DNA of 64,000 nucleotides from an uncultured Desulfovibrio sp. (GCF_910584445.1 NZ_CAJUBO010000009.1:1-64000), one strand, 5' to 3'; shown: positions 34,168-43,528, counted from the first letter of the stretch. Numbers and translations: made by a program. The notes: generated from the letters alone by a model not told the origin.

Positions 34168-35217
34168 ATGCTGTCCCTGCCTTCCGAGGACGGCATCCTC
34201 GCCTGCCTCGGCCGTCATTTTCCCAATACCCATCCCTCCCTCCTGCTCGGGAGGGGCGATGATTGCGCCGTGCTGCGGGGGGACCGCCCCCTGTGCGTGA
34301 GCAGCGACCTCTTTCTTGAGGATGTGCATTTCCGCCGCGCCTATTTCACCCCGGAAGAACTGGGGCACAAGGCGCTGGCCGTCAACGTGAGCGATCTTGC
34401 GGGCTGCGGGGCCAGGCCCCTGGCCTTCACGCTCTGCCTCGGCCTGCCGGACTGGGCGGACATGGAGTGGCTCGACGCGTTTTTCCGGGGCATGGCGAAA
34501 CTTGCCCGCGAGCAGCGCATGGCCCTTGCCGGGGGGGACCTGTCGCGCTGCGGGGAGCTGCATGTTTCGGTGACGGTCTGGGGCGAAAGCGTCCAGGCCG
34601 ACCAGTCGCCCGTCTTTCTTTCCCGTGGCGGCAGCATGCCTGGCGATACGCTCTTTGTCGTGGGTCCTCTGGGGCTGGCGCGCGTGGGCCTGTCGGTGCT
34701 GGAGAGCCGGGGGCGCGCGGCCCTCGAGGACTGGCCCATGGCCTGCGCGGCCCATCTGCGGCCGGAGCCGCAGGTGGGCGCCGGACTCATGCTCGCCCGC
34801 GCGGGCTGCAATGCGCGGCCACCCGCGCTCATGGATCTTTCGGACGGTCTCATGCGCGACCTGCCGCGCCTGCTTGGCCTGTCCGGCGAGCTGGGCCTGC
34901 ACGGCGATGCCCTGGGGGCGGATCTAGTCCTGCCGCAGCGTCTGCTGCATGCCGAACTGCTCCGATACGCCGCACAGCACGGCAAAAACCCGGTGCATGA
35001 GGCCCTGCTCGGCGGCGAGGACTATGCCCTGCTGGGCGCCTGCGCGCCTGACATGCTTCCGGCGCTGCACGCGGCCATCCCCGGCTTTTTCGCCATCGGC
35101 ACGGTGACGGACGGCGGCGGCCTGGTCTGCAACGGCGAGTCGCTGGACGGCCTGCGCGGTTTCGACCATTTCGAGGCGGCGTGCGGCCGGACAACGGGGG
35201 AGGGAGAAGAGGCATGA
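34168..35217 (+). CDS. thiL: Thiamine-monophosphate kinase
   Basis: A 349-residue ATP-dependent kinase making thiamine pyrophosphate from thiamine monophosphate. It has the PurM-like metal site GRGDDCAVL, SSDLFLEDVHF, the conserved ALAVNVSDLAGCGARP, DLSDGLMRDL, and the late LLGGEDYALLG. The ATG has GGAGG upstream, inside the end of the helicase gene; its stop overlaps the aldolase start (ATGA). No TPP riboswitch is visible, which fits an internal operon position. Confidence 0.94.
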   Translation: MLSLPSEDGILACLGRHFPNTHPSLLLGRGDDCAVLRGDRPLCVSSDLFLEDVHFRRAYFTPEELGHKALAVNVSDLAGCGARPLAFTLCLGLPDWADMEWLDAFFRGMAKLAREQRMALAGGDLSRCGELHVSVTVWGESVQADQSPVFLSRGGSMPGDTLFVVGPLGLARVGLSVLESRGRAALEDWPMACAAHLRPEPQVGAGLMLARAGCNARPPALMDLSDGLMRDLPRLLGLSGELGLHGDALGADLVLPQRLLHAELLRYAAQHGKNPVHEALLGGEDYALLGACAPDMLPALHAAIPGFFAIGTVTDGGGLVCNGESLDGLRGFDHFEAACGRTTGEGEEA

Positions 35218-35894
35218 AGAACGGGAACATGACGCCGCCGGCGGGACTGGCCGACCCCGGGAGCGTTTGCCGTTGCGCGGAGGAACTGCGCCGCGTCTGC
35301 CGCGACGCCTGGCGGGGGGGCCTGCTTTCCGGCTGCAACGGCAATGCGAGCCTGCGCCTGGAAAGCGCGGCGGGAGCGGAAACGGACAGCCTCCTTTGCA
35401 TGACGCGCACGGGCGCGGCCAAGGGGCGTCTCACGCCCGCCGATGTCTGCCTGCTGGACGCGCGTTCCGGCCATTGCCTCGCCAACGGGCCGGCATCGTC
35501 CGAGGCGGCGGTGCATCTGGCGCTCTACGCTTCGCGGCCGGAGTGCCGGGCCGTGCTCCATACCCATCCGCGCCACCTGCTCGCCCTGAGCCTTGCCGGG
35601 CGCGCGCAAGGGACGACGGAGGAGTTTCTGCTCCGCATGCCGCTCTATGAGGCGGATGCCTGGCGGGTCCGGCTGGCCTTTGCCCCGGCGCTCCCCCCCG
35701 GCACCAGGGAGCTTGCCGATGCCGTGGCCGCCGCCGCCGCGTCGCTTCCCCCGGCAGCGGCGGGGGGCGCCGCCGGCGGGGCCGTGTGGATGGAGCGGCA
35801 CGGACTCTGCTGCTTCGCGCCGAGCCTCTCCCTGGCCCTGACCATGAGCGAGGAGCTGGAACACCTTGCCGCCATCCAGCTTCTGGCGGGGTGA
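35214..35894 (+). CDS. Class II aldolase/adducin family protein
   Basis: A 226-residue zinc-dependent aldolase-type protein. Metal ligands are in LHTHPRH and the later ERHGL histidine; GNASLRL and TRTGAAKGRL are the phosphate-binding loops, and SSEAAVHLALY carries the catalytic glutamate, as in L-fuculose-1-phosphate aldolase or methylthioribulose-1-phosphate dehydratase. The substrate cannot be fixed. It overlaps thiL by four bases. An Ala/Gly-rich insertion (about residues 180-193) is species-specific. Confidence 0.85.
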   Translation: MKNGNMTPPAGLADPGSVCRCAEELRRVCRDAWRGGLLSGCNGNASLRLESAAGAETDSLLCMTRTGAAKGRLTPADVCLLDARSGHCLANGPASSEAAVHLALYASRPECRAVLHTHPRHLLALSLAGRAQGTTEEFLLRMPLYEADAWRVRLAFAPALPPGTRELADAVAAAAASLPPAAAGGAAGGAVWMERHGLCCFAPSLSLALTMSEELEHLAAIQLLAG

Positions 35895-36351
35895 CACCGC
35901 GCGCCGGGGCCTTTTCTTCATGATCCCCGGGCGTCCCGCTCCGGCGCGATCTGCGTAATTGCCGGCGTCCGGACGTTTCCTTGCTTCCCGCAGGCCCGCG
36001 ACGGCCTGCGTCCCGCCTGCGTTCCCGGCGTTTTCCGCGCGCCGGAGGCCTCCCCGCCATATATCCCGCCTTTTCCGCGTCCCCGGGGATGCGACGCGCC
36101 TTCCCGCAGGCTGCCGTCCCGCCGGCCGGGCCTTCCGGTGTCCGGCAGCCTGTCCCTGGGTTTCCCCCGTGCATTCCGGCGTGCATTCCGGCGCGCATTC
36201 GTGAAACTTCCTTTCCGGCCCTGTCCAGACCCCCGCATCATCCTGGTTGTCGATTCTCCAGAGAAAACCGGGAGTCGCGGTCTGCCCGGATGGGCAGAGT
36301 GTTTTCAGTAATTACTTGAAATCATTATAAGAAAAATTATAGGTACAAAGG
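35895..36351. other. Gene-free stretch with short tandem repeat
   Basis: About 450 bases with no convincing gene. The first ~400 bases are very C-rich on this strand. At ~36,170-36,202 an imperfect 12-base tandem repeat (gtgcattccggc, two full copies and a partial third) occurs. From 36,300 the composition shifts abruptly to AT-rich, marking the control region of the GntR cassette. Confidence 0.5.
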
Positions 36352-36395
36352 TTGACATTTTCTTCATTAATCACGTACTAAAAATTGTCGACAAT
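36352..36395 (+). promoter_or_regulatory. Promoter and palindromic operator of the GntR cassette
   Basis: TTGACA at 36,352-36,357 is followed at 17-18 bases by GTACTA/TACTAA. Immediately after lies the perfect palindrome ATTGTCGACAAT (36,384-36,395), the TTGTNNNACAA-type site used by FCD-family GntR proteins, 11 bases before the start codon. This indicates autoregulation. Confidence 0.7.
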
Positions 36396-36406
36396 AAACA
36401 TTCAGC

Positions 36407-37204
36407 ATGTCGCCAAAAGGGCGCCGGGCAGCGGCCGGACCCGTGGCGGCAGCGGCCACGACGGGGGTCCCTGTGGAAGAGAATGGCAGGCACACCTTCA
36501 CCCAGCAGGTCATCGACTATGTTCGTGACGCGTTGCGCCAGGGCATCTTCAAGCCCGGTTCGCCCATCACCGAGCAGATGCTGGCCGATGCCTTGGGAGC
36601 CAGCCGGGCGCCTATCCGGGAAGCGCTCCAGACCCTGACCAACGAGGGGGTCATCTGCTCGTATCCCTACCGGGGGCGTGTCATCCGCGAGATGAACCCG
36701 CAGGAGATCCTCGACACTGCCTATCTGGTGGGCGTCATTGAAGGCGCCCTCGCGGTACGGGCGCTCCCGCATCTGACCGCCGTGGAGTTCGACCGGCTGG
36801 AAGCTTTGGTGGGCGCCATGGAACGCGCCGCGCGCACGGGCAGCGGCATCGACGAGATAGAGCGTCTGGGGAGCGAGTTCCACCAGCTGCTGTGCGGGGG
36901 CGGTCATCTAGCCGGTTTTGCCCTGCACACGCGCAAGATATGCAAGGATATCTCGCGCCTTCTCTATTATCGCTACTGGCGGGAGATTTTTAGCCTGGCG
37001 GAACGGGCGCGGCGTCACCGTTTTCTGCTGGAGGCGGTCCGCACCGGCGATGTCCTGTATATCGATGCGGTATTCAGACGGCATCATATGGAAGTGGGGG
37101 AGGGGATCTGCCGCATGCTGGCCGCGGAACTTTCGGCGCGGGAAGCCGGGGACAAGGGGGAACGGTCCCCCACGCCCGGTGTCGGGCACGGAGGCGCGGC
37201 ATGA
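36407..37204 (+). CDS. GntR family regulator (FCD subfamily)
   Basis: A 265-residue regulator: winged helix-turn-helix over residues ~28-95 (FTQQVIDYVRDALRQGIFKPG...LADALGASRAPIREAL... YRGRVIREM), then an all-helical FCD ligand domain with a histidine-rich metal/ligand pocket (FHQLLCGG, RHRFLLEAV, HHMEVG). The first ~25 residues are Ala-rich. There is no clear ribosome site between the operator and ATG. It overlaps the next gene (ATGA) and likely responds to a carboxylate or amino acid taken up by the TTT transporter encoded downstream. Confidence 0.88.
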   Translation: MSPKGRRAAAGPVAAAATTGVPVEENGRHTFTQQVIDYVRDALRQGIFKPGSPITEQMLADALGASRAPIREALQTLTNEGVICSYPYRGRVIREMNPQEILDTAYLVGVIEGALAVRALPHLTAVEFDRLEALVGAMERAARTGSGIDEIERLGSEFHQLLCGGGHLAGFALHTRKICKDISRLLYYRYWREIFSLAERARRHRFLLEAVRTGDVLYIDAVFRRHHMEVGEGICRMLAAELSAREAGDKGERSPTPGVGHGGAA

Positions 37205-38004
37205 GGGTCGGTGTTGTGGGAAGTGGCGCCGTTGGGCGGAGCATCGCCGCATTTGCGGCCGGGGGCGGCGTTCCCGGCCTGGAACTTGCCGGCGTCTGTG
37301 ACGCGGACGCGGGGCGCGCCGCTGCCCTGGCGGCGGAGCTTGGCGCGCCGGGACTCGACCTTGGGGCGTTGCTGCGTGAGTCCGATCTCCTTGTGGAGGC
37401 CACTGCGGCAGCCGCCATGCCCGGCATCGTGCGCCGGGCCGTGGCCGCCGGGACCCGGGTGCTCACCCTGAGCGTGGGCGGGTTCGCGCTGGATGACACG
37501 CTGCTTGCCTTTGTGCGGGAAAGCGGCGGCGAGGTGTATCTGCCCTCCGGCGGCATCGTCGGCATCGACGGTCTGCTGGCCCTGCGCGAGCTTGGGCTGG
37601 AACGCGTGGAGATCACCACCACCAAGGCCCCGCGCAGTCTCGCGGGCGCCCCCTATTTTCAGCGCCCGGAAAACAGCGCGCTGCTGGAGGGGCTGGATGG
37701 TCCCCGTCTGGTCTTCAGCGGCAGCGCCAGGGAAGCCATCGCGGCATTTCCCGCCAATGTGAATCTCGCCATTACCGTGAGCCTGGCCGGCATCGGCGTG
37801 GACCGCACGCGCATCAGCATCTACGCGGACCCGGCGGCAACAGTCACGCGCCAGCGCCTTTCGGCCGAAGCCGGCGGCTGCCGTCTGGAGACCGAGGTGA
37901 CAGGGCCGCCCCTGCCGGAGAACCCGCGCACGAGCCTGCTGGCGGCCAATTCCGTCAAGGCGCTCCTGCGCGACCTGAGTTCCGCGGTGCGCGTGGGCAC
38001 CTGA
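37201..38004 (+). CDS. L-aspartate dehydrogenase-like oxidoreductase
   Basis: A 267-residue NAD(P)-dependent enzyme. The N-terminal Rossmann motif is GVVGSGAVGRSIA, and the C-terminal half has the aspartate dehydrogenase signatures PSGGIVGIDGL, TTKAPRSLAGAP, FPANVNLAITVSLAG and RTSLLAANSVKALL. Aspartate dehydrogenases interconvert L-aspartate with iminoaspartate or oxaloacetate plus ammonia. A nad gene neighbourhood is absent; instead it sits with a GntR regulator, a threonine synthase-like enzyme and a carboxylate transporter, so a catabolic use or a related substrate is possible. Confidence 0.85.
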   Translation: MRVGVVGSGAVGRSIAAFAAGGGVPGLELAGVCDADAGRAAALAAELGAPGLDLGALLRESDLLVEATAAAAMPGIVRRAVAAGTRVLTLSVGGFALDDTLLAFVRESGGEVYLPSGGIVGIDGLLALRELGLERVEITTTKAPRSLAGAPYFQRPENSALLEGLDGPRLVFSGSAREAIAAFPANVNLAITVSLAGIGVDRTRISIYADPAATVTRQRLSAEAGGCRLETEVTGPPLPENPRTSLLAANSVKALLRDLSSAVRVGT

Positions 38005-38078
38005 GCTTCCCGGCGCACAGCGGCCATGGTCCGGGCGCCACGGGCGCCCACACGAGTATCGACAATCAGGAGAGGACA

Positions 38079-39314
38079 ATGCCCTGCACACTGGAGTGCC
38101 GCAGTTGCGGCAAGACCTTTTGTGAGACCGAACGGCGGATGGCCTGCCCGGACTGCCGTGAGCCGCTCTGGGTAAAGTACGATCTGGAGGAGTTGCGCCG
38201 CGCGCTCTCGCCGGTCATGCCCGGTCCCGAGGATACATTCCTGCGCCAGTGGCGCGCGCTTTTGCCGCTGGAGGACGAACGCCTCATCGACCGTGTCAGC
38301 CTTGGCGAGACGGAGAGTCCGCTCCTGCGCTCCCGCAGCATCGGCACGCGCCGGGGCATCGCCGACCTGCGCTTCAAGCTGGAGATGGGACCGACCCTGT
38401 CGCTCAAGGACCGGGGCACGGCGTTCTGCACGCTCAAGGCCCTGGAACATGGCTACGCGGGCGTGAGCATCGCCTCTTCGGGCAACAATGCGGCCAGCGT
38501 GGCCGCTTACGCCGCGCGCGCGGGCCTGCCCGCCGTGGTCTTCATCCAGGAGCAGGTTTCTCCTTCTAAGGTGATGAAGAGCATTGCCTACGGGGCGACG
38601 GTGGTGCGCGTCAGGGGCGGCATGCCCGAGGCCAGCCGGGTCTGCGCGGAACTCAGCGGGCGTTTTCGCTGGGTGAATTGCGGCGGTCCGAATCCTTTCC
38701 GCGTGGCGGCCAAGCGGCTGGCAGGCTATGAAATCGTGCGCCAGCTGGGGCACGCGCCCGATGCGGTGGTCGTGCCCTGCGGCGGCGGCGCCGGCCTGGT
38801 GGCAATGTACGAGTCCTTCAGGGAATTGCTGGACATGGGACTCATCAGGAAGCTGCCGCGGCTCTACGGTGTCCAGCTTTCGGCCTGCAATCCCACGGAA
38901 ACGGCCTGGCTTGAGGGCCGCGATACCGTCACTCCGGTGGAAAAGAAGCCGTCGCTCTCGGATGCGATCATGAACAACGATCCGTTCTGGGGCAAGTATG
39001 ACCTGGCGGTGGCAAAGCGGAGCGGGGGCGGCATCTTCAGCGTCAGCGACGAGGAATTTGTGCATATGATCCGTGAGCTGGGCCGTGAGGAGGGCCTGTT
39101 CACGGAACCCGCGGGCAGTGTGGCCGTGGCGGCGCTGGAAAAGATCAGGCGCCGCGACCCGGCGTTCGCTGCCTGCGAAAGCGTGGTCTGCACCCTGACC
39201 GGCCACGGACTCAATGCTCCCAAAGTGGCGGTGAGCGATGCCGAATTGCCGGATGCCGTTCCGGCCACGGCAGAGGCGGCCATCGCGGAACTCGAACGCC
39301 GGGGTGCCCTGTAG
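38079..39314 (+). CDS. Threonine synthase-like PLP enzyme
   Basis: A 411-residue fold-type II PLP enzyme. An N-terminal zinc-ribbon (CRSCGKTFCETERRMACPDC) precedes the catalytic domain. The PLP lysine is in SLKDRGTAF (~residue 109), with SSGNNAASVAAYAA binding substrate, PCGGGAGLV holding the PLP phosphate, and EPAGSVAVAAL near the end. It resembles archaeal-type threonine synthases, and cysteate synthase is a known relative, so the reaction may be different here. A partial GntR site (TATCGACAAT, 38,057-38,066) lies just upstream. Confidence 0.85.
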   Translation: MPCTLECRSCGKTFCETERRMACPDCREPLWVKYDLEELRRALSPVMPGPEDTFLRQWRALLPLEDERLIDRVSLGETESPLLRSRSIGTRRGIADLRFKLEMGPTLSLKDRGTAFCTLKALEHGYAGVSIASSGNNAASVAAYAARAGLPAVVFIQEQVSPSKVMKSIAYGATVVRVRGGMPEASRVCAELSGRFRWVNCGGPNPFRVAAKRLAGYEIVRQLGHAPDAVVVPCGGGAGLVAMYESFRELLDMGLIRKLPRLYGVQLSACNPTETAWLEGRDTVTPVEKKPSLSDAIMNNDPFWGKYDLAVAKRSGGGIFSVSDEEFVHMIRELGREEGLFTEPAGSVAVAALEKIRRRDPAFAACESVVCTLTGHGLNAPKVAVSDAELPDAVPATAEAAIAELERRGAL

Positions 39315-39343
39315 CTCCATCCACCAGTCCAAGGGAGGAACGC

Positions 39344-40306
39344 ATGAAAAAGGTTCTTGGTCTCCTGGCGGCAGTCGCGCTCCTGTGCGCGACCTGCGTC
39401 CCCGCCGGCGCGGGGACATATCCGGACAGGCCCATCACCCTGCTCACCGTCTTCAGCCCGGGCGGCGGCAGCGACGCGGTCCATCGGCTGCTGGAGAAAT
39501 ACGCCAAGGGCATCATGCCCGTGCCCATTGTCATCACCTACAAAACCGGCGCGGGCGGCGAATTCGGCTGGACGGAACTGGCCGATGCCAATCCCGACGG
39601 CTATTTCATCGGCGGCGTGGACCTGCCGCACATCACCCTGCAACCCATGGTACGCAAGCCCGGCACGCCGGGCTACCGGACGGATCAGCTCCAGCCCATT
39701 GCCGGCCTGCTCATCGACCCCAACTGCATCATGGTGAACAAGAGCAGCAAGTGGCGGGATTTCGGGGAATTTGTGGAATACGCGCGGCGCAATCCCGGCA
39801 AGGTGCGGGCCGCCATCGTGGGCAAGCTCACCGGGGACCATATCTTCATCCTCAAGTTCGAGAAGGCCACGGGAACGAAGTTCAACATCATCCCGTACAC
39901 GGGCGGTCCCAAGGTCGGCCCGGCGCTCCAGAGCGGCGAGGTGGATTGCTACTTCGGTTCGCTCAGCGGGCACTTCCGCATGGACAATACCCGCTGCCTG
40001 GCCGTGGGCACGCCGGAACGCTATGCGCTTGCCAGGGATATCCCCACGCTCAGGGAACTGGGCGTGGACGTGGTATCGGTCAAGCGCCGCGGCCTGGCGG
40101 GGCCGAGGGGCATCGCGCCGGAGCATGTGGCCTACCTGCAGAACGTGATCCGGAAAATCAATGACGACCCTGGCTATATCGAAGGCATGAAAAAGCTCGG
40201 GACCCTGCCTGTCTTTCAGACAGCCGAAGAATTCGGCCGGGAGATCCGGGAGGAGACGCTGAACAGCGCCGAAGTGCTCAAGAGTCTCGGCTACGGGCAG
40301 AAATAG
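39344..40306 (+). CDS. TctC-family periplasmic binding protein 1
   Basis: A 320-residue periplasmic solute-binding protein of the tripartite tricarboxylate transporter (TTT, Bug) family with a signal peptide (MKKVLGLLAAVALLCATCVPAGA). Typical family stretches are YPDRPITLLTVFSPGGGSD, the central VKAAIVGKL-like RAAIVGKLTGDH, and RRGLAGPRGI. It delivers a carboxylate to TctAB. AAGGGAGG ribosome site. A closely similar second copy follows immediately; they may bind different but related ligands. Confidence 0.92.
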   Translation: MKKVLGLLAAVALLCATCVPAGAGTYPDRPITLLTVFSPGGGSDAVHRLLEKYAKGIMPVPIVITYKTGAGGEFGWTELADANPDGYFIGGVDLPHITLQPMVRKPGTPGYRTDQLQPIAGLLIDPNCIMVNKSSKWRDFGEFVEYARRNPGKVRAAIVGKLTGDHIFILKFEKATGTKFNIIPYTGGPKVGPALQSGEVDCYFGSLSGHFRMDNTRCLAVGTPERYALARDIPTLRELGVDVVSVKRRGLAGPRGIAPEHVAYLQNVIRKINDDPGYIEGMKKLGTLPVFQTAEEFGREIREETLNSAEVLKSLGYGQK

Positions 40307-40422
40307 GCGTCCTTTCCGGGCCGTCGGCGGCCTTTTGCCCTCCGGGCCGCCGACGGCCATGGCCGGAACATGGACACAGCAACCCAACACCGCCGCCGCG
40401 CGCGGCGCCTCGGGAGGAAACC

Positions 40423-41382
40423 ATGAAGAAGCTTCTCGGTGTCATCGCGATGGTCCTCATTCTTGGCGGGACGGCCCTTGCGGCCGGGGCTGCCGGGTAT
40501 CCGGACAAGCCCGTCACCCTGCTCACGGCGTTCAACCCCGGCGGCGGCAGCGATACTGTCCACCGGCTGCTGGAAAAATACGCCAAGGGCCTCATGCCCG
40601 TGCCCCTGGTCATTGTCTACAAGGCCGGGGCGGGCGGCGAACTGGGCTGGACGGAAGTGGCCGAGGCCAAACCGGACGGCTATTTCATCGCCGGGGTGGA
40701 CCTGCCGAGCATCAATCTCCAGCCCATGGTACGCAAGGCAGGCACGCCCGGCTATCGCACCGAGCAGCTCCTGCCCATCGCCAACCTGCTCATCGACCCG
40801 AACTGCATCCTCGTAGCCAAAAACAGCAAGTGGAGGACCTTTCAGGAGTTCCTTGACTATGTGAAAAAGAATCCCGGCAAGGTCAAGGCCGCCATCGTGG
40901 GCAAGCTCAGCGGCGACCACACGTTCCTGCTGCAATTTGAAAAGCTGACCGGCACCAAGTTCAACATCATCCCCTACACCGGCGGTTCCAAGGTGGGACC
41001 CGCGCTCCAGAGCGGCGAGGCCGACTGCTATTTCGGCTCGCTGTCCAGCAGCTTCCGGCTGGAGAACACGCGCATCCTCGCCGTGGGCACGCCCGAACGC
41101 TATGAACTTGCCATGGATGCCCCCACGCTCAGGGAACTGGGCATCGACCTCGTTTCCATCAAGCGGCGCGGCATTGTGGGTCCGCAGGGCATGGCGCCGG
41201 AGCGCGTGGAATACCTCCAGGACCTCATCAGGAAGATCAACGAAAACCCCGCCTACATCGAAGACATGAAGCGCATAGGGCTTTTGCCGGACTATCAGGA
41301 TGCGGCGGCCTTCGCGCGCATCATCAGCGACGAGACGGCCACCAGCGCCGACATCCTCAAGAGCGTGGGATACAAGAAGTAG
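40423..41382 (+). CDS. TctC-family periplasmic binding protein 2 (paralog)
   Basis: A 319-residue paralog of the preceding binding protein. It has a signal peptide (MKKLLGVIAMVLILGGTALAAGA) and largely matching sequence (YPDKPVTLLTAFNPGGGSD, VKAAIVGKLSGDH, TKFNIIPYTGGSKVGPALQ). The tandem pair arises from a local duplication; the most visible differences are in the signal peptides and scattered residues. It lies 116 bases after the first copy with its own GGGAGG site and is followed by tctA about 200 bases on. Confidence 0.92.
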   Translation: MKKLLGVIAMVLILGGTALAAGAAGYPDKPVTLLTAFNPGGGSDTVHRLLEKYAKGLMPVPLVIVYKAGAGGELGWTEVAEAKPDGYFIAGVDLPSINLQPMVRKAGTPGYRTEQLLPIANLLIDPNCILVAKNSKWRTFQEFLDYVKKNPGKVKAAIVGKLSGDHTFLLQFEKLTGTKFNIIPYTGGSKVGPALQSGEADCYFGSLSSSFRLENTRILAVGTPERYELAMDAPTLRELGIDLVSIKRRGIVGPQGMAPERVEYLQDLIRKINENPAYIEDMKRIGLLPDYQDAAAFARIISDETATSADILKSVGYKK

Positions 41383-41469
41383 AGTGGGTTGGGAATGAAA
41401 GTATCCAGGCCGCTTTGGCGGCGGTAACTGGCGCCCGCGCCGAATGGCGTCCAGACCGCGTTCCGGACG

Positions 41470-41529
41470 CGAAATGATGGCAGCGAAGTGAGGGAAAATG
41501 GATATTTCCCCCACAAAATGCTCTAATTG
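41470..41529 (-). repeat. Dispersed hairpin repeat R3 between tctC and tctA
   Basis: Read on the minus strand it runs gagcattttg, then a hairpin around gggggaaatat/attttccctc, then cttcgctgccatcattt. This matches 18,072-18,138 in order and sequence with a shorter hairpin. It interrupts an otherwise continuous transporter operon, and could cause partial termination that keeps binding-protein mRNA above membrane-subunit mRNA. Confidence 0.6.
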
Positions 41530-41583
41530 GCTGTTGCCCTGGCGCCCGCGCGAACCCGCGGGCGCCAGGTCCGGGAGTTCGCC

Positions 41584-43098
41584 ATGCCCTTCGATCTGAG
41601 CCTGGCAGTTGCCTATCTCGTCGATCCGCTCCATCTGCTGCTCATGGCGGCATCGGTGGCATTCGGCATCATCATGGGGGCGGTGCCGGGATTGACCTCC
41701 ACCCTGGGCGTGGCCCTGCTGCTGCCCTTCACCTTCGGACTGGACCCCACCCTGGCCCTCATCATGCTCGGTTCCGTCTATTGCGGCGGGGAATATGGCG
41801 GTTCCATCTCGGCCATCCTGCTCAATACGCCGGGCACCGCGGCCGCGCTCTGCACCACCTTTGACGGCCATCCCCTGGCGCGGCAGGGCAAGGCGGCCCT
41901 GGCGCTCAACGCGTCGCTCTTCGCCTCCGTCATCGGCGGTCTGGTGGGCGTGTGCGCCCTGTTCTTCTTTTCCCTGCCGCTGGCGGCCGCGTCCATGCAG
42001 TTCGGCGCCTGCGAGCAGTTCTGGCTTTGTGTCTTCGCGCTCACCGTGGTCGCCTCCCTGGCTTCCGGCAACCTGCTCAAGGGCATCATCGGCGCGCTCA
42101 TCGGGCTGCTCCTCGCCTGCGTGGGCATGGACCCGGTCAGCGGCAGCGCCCGGCTGACGTTCAATACCCTGGCCCTGGCCGGCGGCATCAACGTGGTGCC
42201 CACGCTCATCGGCCTGTTCGCCATTCCCCAGGCCATCATCCTGGCAAGTTCCGCCAATGTGGCGGCCCAGCTCGCGCCGTACACGCCCACCCCCGGCGTT
42301 TTCTTCAGCACGCTCAGGAAGGTGTGCGGCAAGGTGAAGACCCTCGCCATCTCCAGCGTGGTGGGCATCATCGTGGGCATCCTGCCCGGCGCGGGGGGCA
42401 ATATCAGCTCGTTCATCGCCTATAACGAATCCCGGAGATTTTCCCGCGAGCCGGAAAAATGGGGCACCGGCTATCTCGAAGGCGTCATCGCGCCGGAGTG
42501 TTCCAACAACGCCGTGGTGGGCGGCGCGCAGATCCCCCTGCTCACGCTGGGCATTCCCGGCAGCGCCCCGGCCGCCGTTCTTCTGGGCGCGCTCATGACC
42601 CACGGCATCAAGCCCGGTTTTTCGCTGTTCACGGAGAACGGCCAGTTCGTCTATACCTATATCGTGGGCCTGTTTGTGGCCTGTCTGCTCATCCTCGCCC
42701 TCGGCTCGCTGTTCATCCGCATCTTTGCCAAGATCCTCACCCTGCCGAAGATCTTTACCGTCACCACCATTTTCTGCCTGGCCGTGGCCGGGTCGTATTC
42801 CATCCGCGGGCTTTCCACGGATGTCTACAGCATGCTCGGCGCGGGCATTCTCGGGTACGGGCTGCTGCGGCTGAACTTCAATCTCGCGCCGGTGGCCCTT
42901 GGTCTCATCCTTGGCGGTACCATGGAGGAAGGGTTCAAGCTGAGCCTGCTCCTGGCCCAGTCGGAAGAGCATCCGTGGCTCTTCCTCGTCTCGCGGCCGC
43001 AAAGCCAGGTGCTCATTGCCCTAAGCCTCCTTTCCGTTGCCTATTCCGTCCACAAGGAACGCAAGGAGAAGAAGAACCATGCGCGCGGCTCATGCTGA
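41584..43098 (+). CDS. tctA: TctA, large membrane subunit of TTT transporter
   Basis: A 504-residue inner-membrane protein with about twelve helices. The TctA signatures are MGAVPGLTSTLGVALLLPFT and EYGGSISAILLNTPGTAAA near the N-terminus, and the repeated PGAGGNISSFIAYNESRR later, followed by ECSNNAVVGGAQIPLLTLGIPG. With TctB it forms the Na+- or H+-coupled carboxylate permease. The ATG at 41,584 has GGGAG upstream; a longer frame to 41,527 is possible but lacks a ribosome site. Confidence 0.94.
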   Translation: MPFDLSLAVAYLVDPLHLLLMAASVAFGIIMGAVPGLTSTLGVALLLPFTFGLDPTLALIMLGSVYCGGEYGGSISAILLNTPGTAAALCTTFDGHPLARQGKAALALNASLFASVIGGLVGVCALFFFSLPLAAASMQFGACEQFWLCVFALTVVASLASGNLLKGIIGALIGLLLACVGMDPVSGSARLTFNTLALAGGINVVPTLIGLFAIPQAIILASSANVAAQLAPYTPTPGVFFSTLRKVCGKVKTLAISSVVGIIVGILPGAGGNISSFIAYNESRRFSREPEKWGTGYLEGVIAPECSNNAVVGGAQIPLLTLGIPGSAPAAVLLGALMTHGIKPGFSLFTENGQFVYTYIVGLFVACLLILALGSLFIRIFAKILTLPKIFTVTTIFCLAVAGSYSIRGLSTDVYSMLGAGILGYGLLRLNFNLAPVALGLILGGTMEEGFKLSLLLAQSEEHPWLFLVSRPQSQVLIALSLLSVAYSVHKERKEKKNHARGSC

Positions 43099-43528
43099 CT
43101 GCCTTTGCGCCCTGCTGCTGCTCGGCGCATGCCCTGTCCTTTGCTGGGAAATGCGCGAGGTGCCCTGGGAAGGGCAGGTGTTTCCGCTGGCGCTCATCGC
43201 CCTTCTGGCCGCGTGCGCCGTGGCGCTCGGCATTCGCGGCCTGCTGCGGCTCCGGCGCTGCCCGGACGGTCCCTTCCGCTTTTTCGGCGAGATCTCGCCG
43301 CAAAAATGGCTGATCATCGTTCTGGCGTTTTGCGCCTATGTGGTCTTTTCCATGAATGCGTCCTTTCTGTGCGGTACATTCGTTTTCGCCGGGCTGATGC
43401 CGGTCTTTCTTGAATGGCCGCCCCGGAGGAAGGGCTGGATCGTGGCGCTGCTCTACACTTCCGGGCTGACGCTCTTTTTCGATGTCTTCTTCATCCGGAT
43501 CATGCATTTCAACTTTCCGGCCTTCTGA
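43079..43528 (+). CDS. tctB: TctB, small membrane subunit of TTT transporter
   Basis: A 149-residue protein with four hydrophobic segments, the usual layout of TctB (about 150 residues). The ATG at 43,079 overlaps the end of tctA by 20 bases and has AAGGAG upstream, so the two membrane subunits are coupled. TctB is poorly conserved in sequence; the assignment rests on size, topology (PQKWLIIVLAFCAYVVF, GTFVFAGLMPVFLEWP) and position. A strong terminator follows 20 bases after the stop. Confidence 0.85.
   Translation: MRAAHADCLCALLLLGACPVLCWEMREVPWEGQVFPLALIALLAACAVALGIRGLLRLRRCPDGPFRFFGEISPQKWLIIVLAFCAYVVFSMNASFLCGTFVFAGLMPVFLEWPPRRKGWIVALLYTSGLTLFFDVFFIRIMHFNFPAF

Noticed and set aside
34100..34170. 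TPP riboswitch for thiL
   Set aside because: thiL lies one base after the helicase gene inside an operon; there is no leader space for a THI element.
35918..36241. 107-codon minus-strand frame between the aldolase and GntR genes
   Set aside because: Arg/Gly/Pro-rich, contains the short tandem repeats, no ribosome site or recognisable domain.
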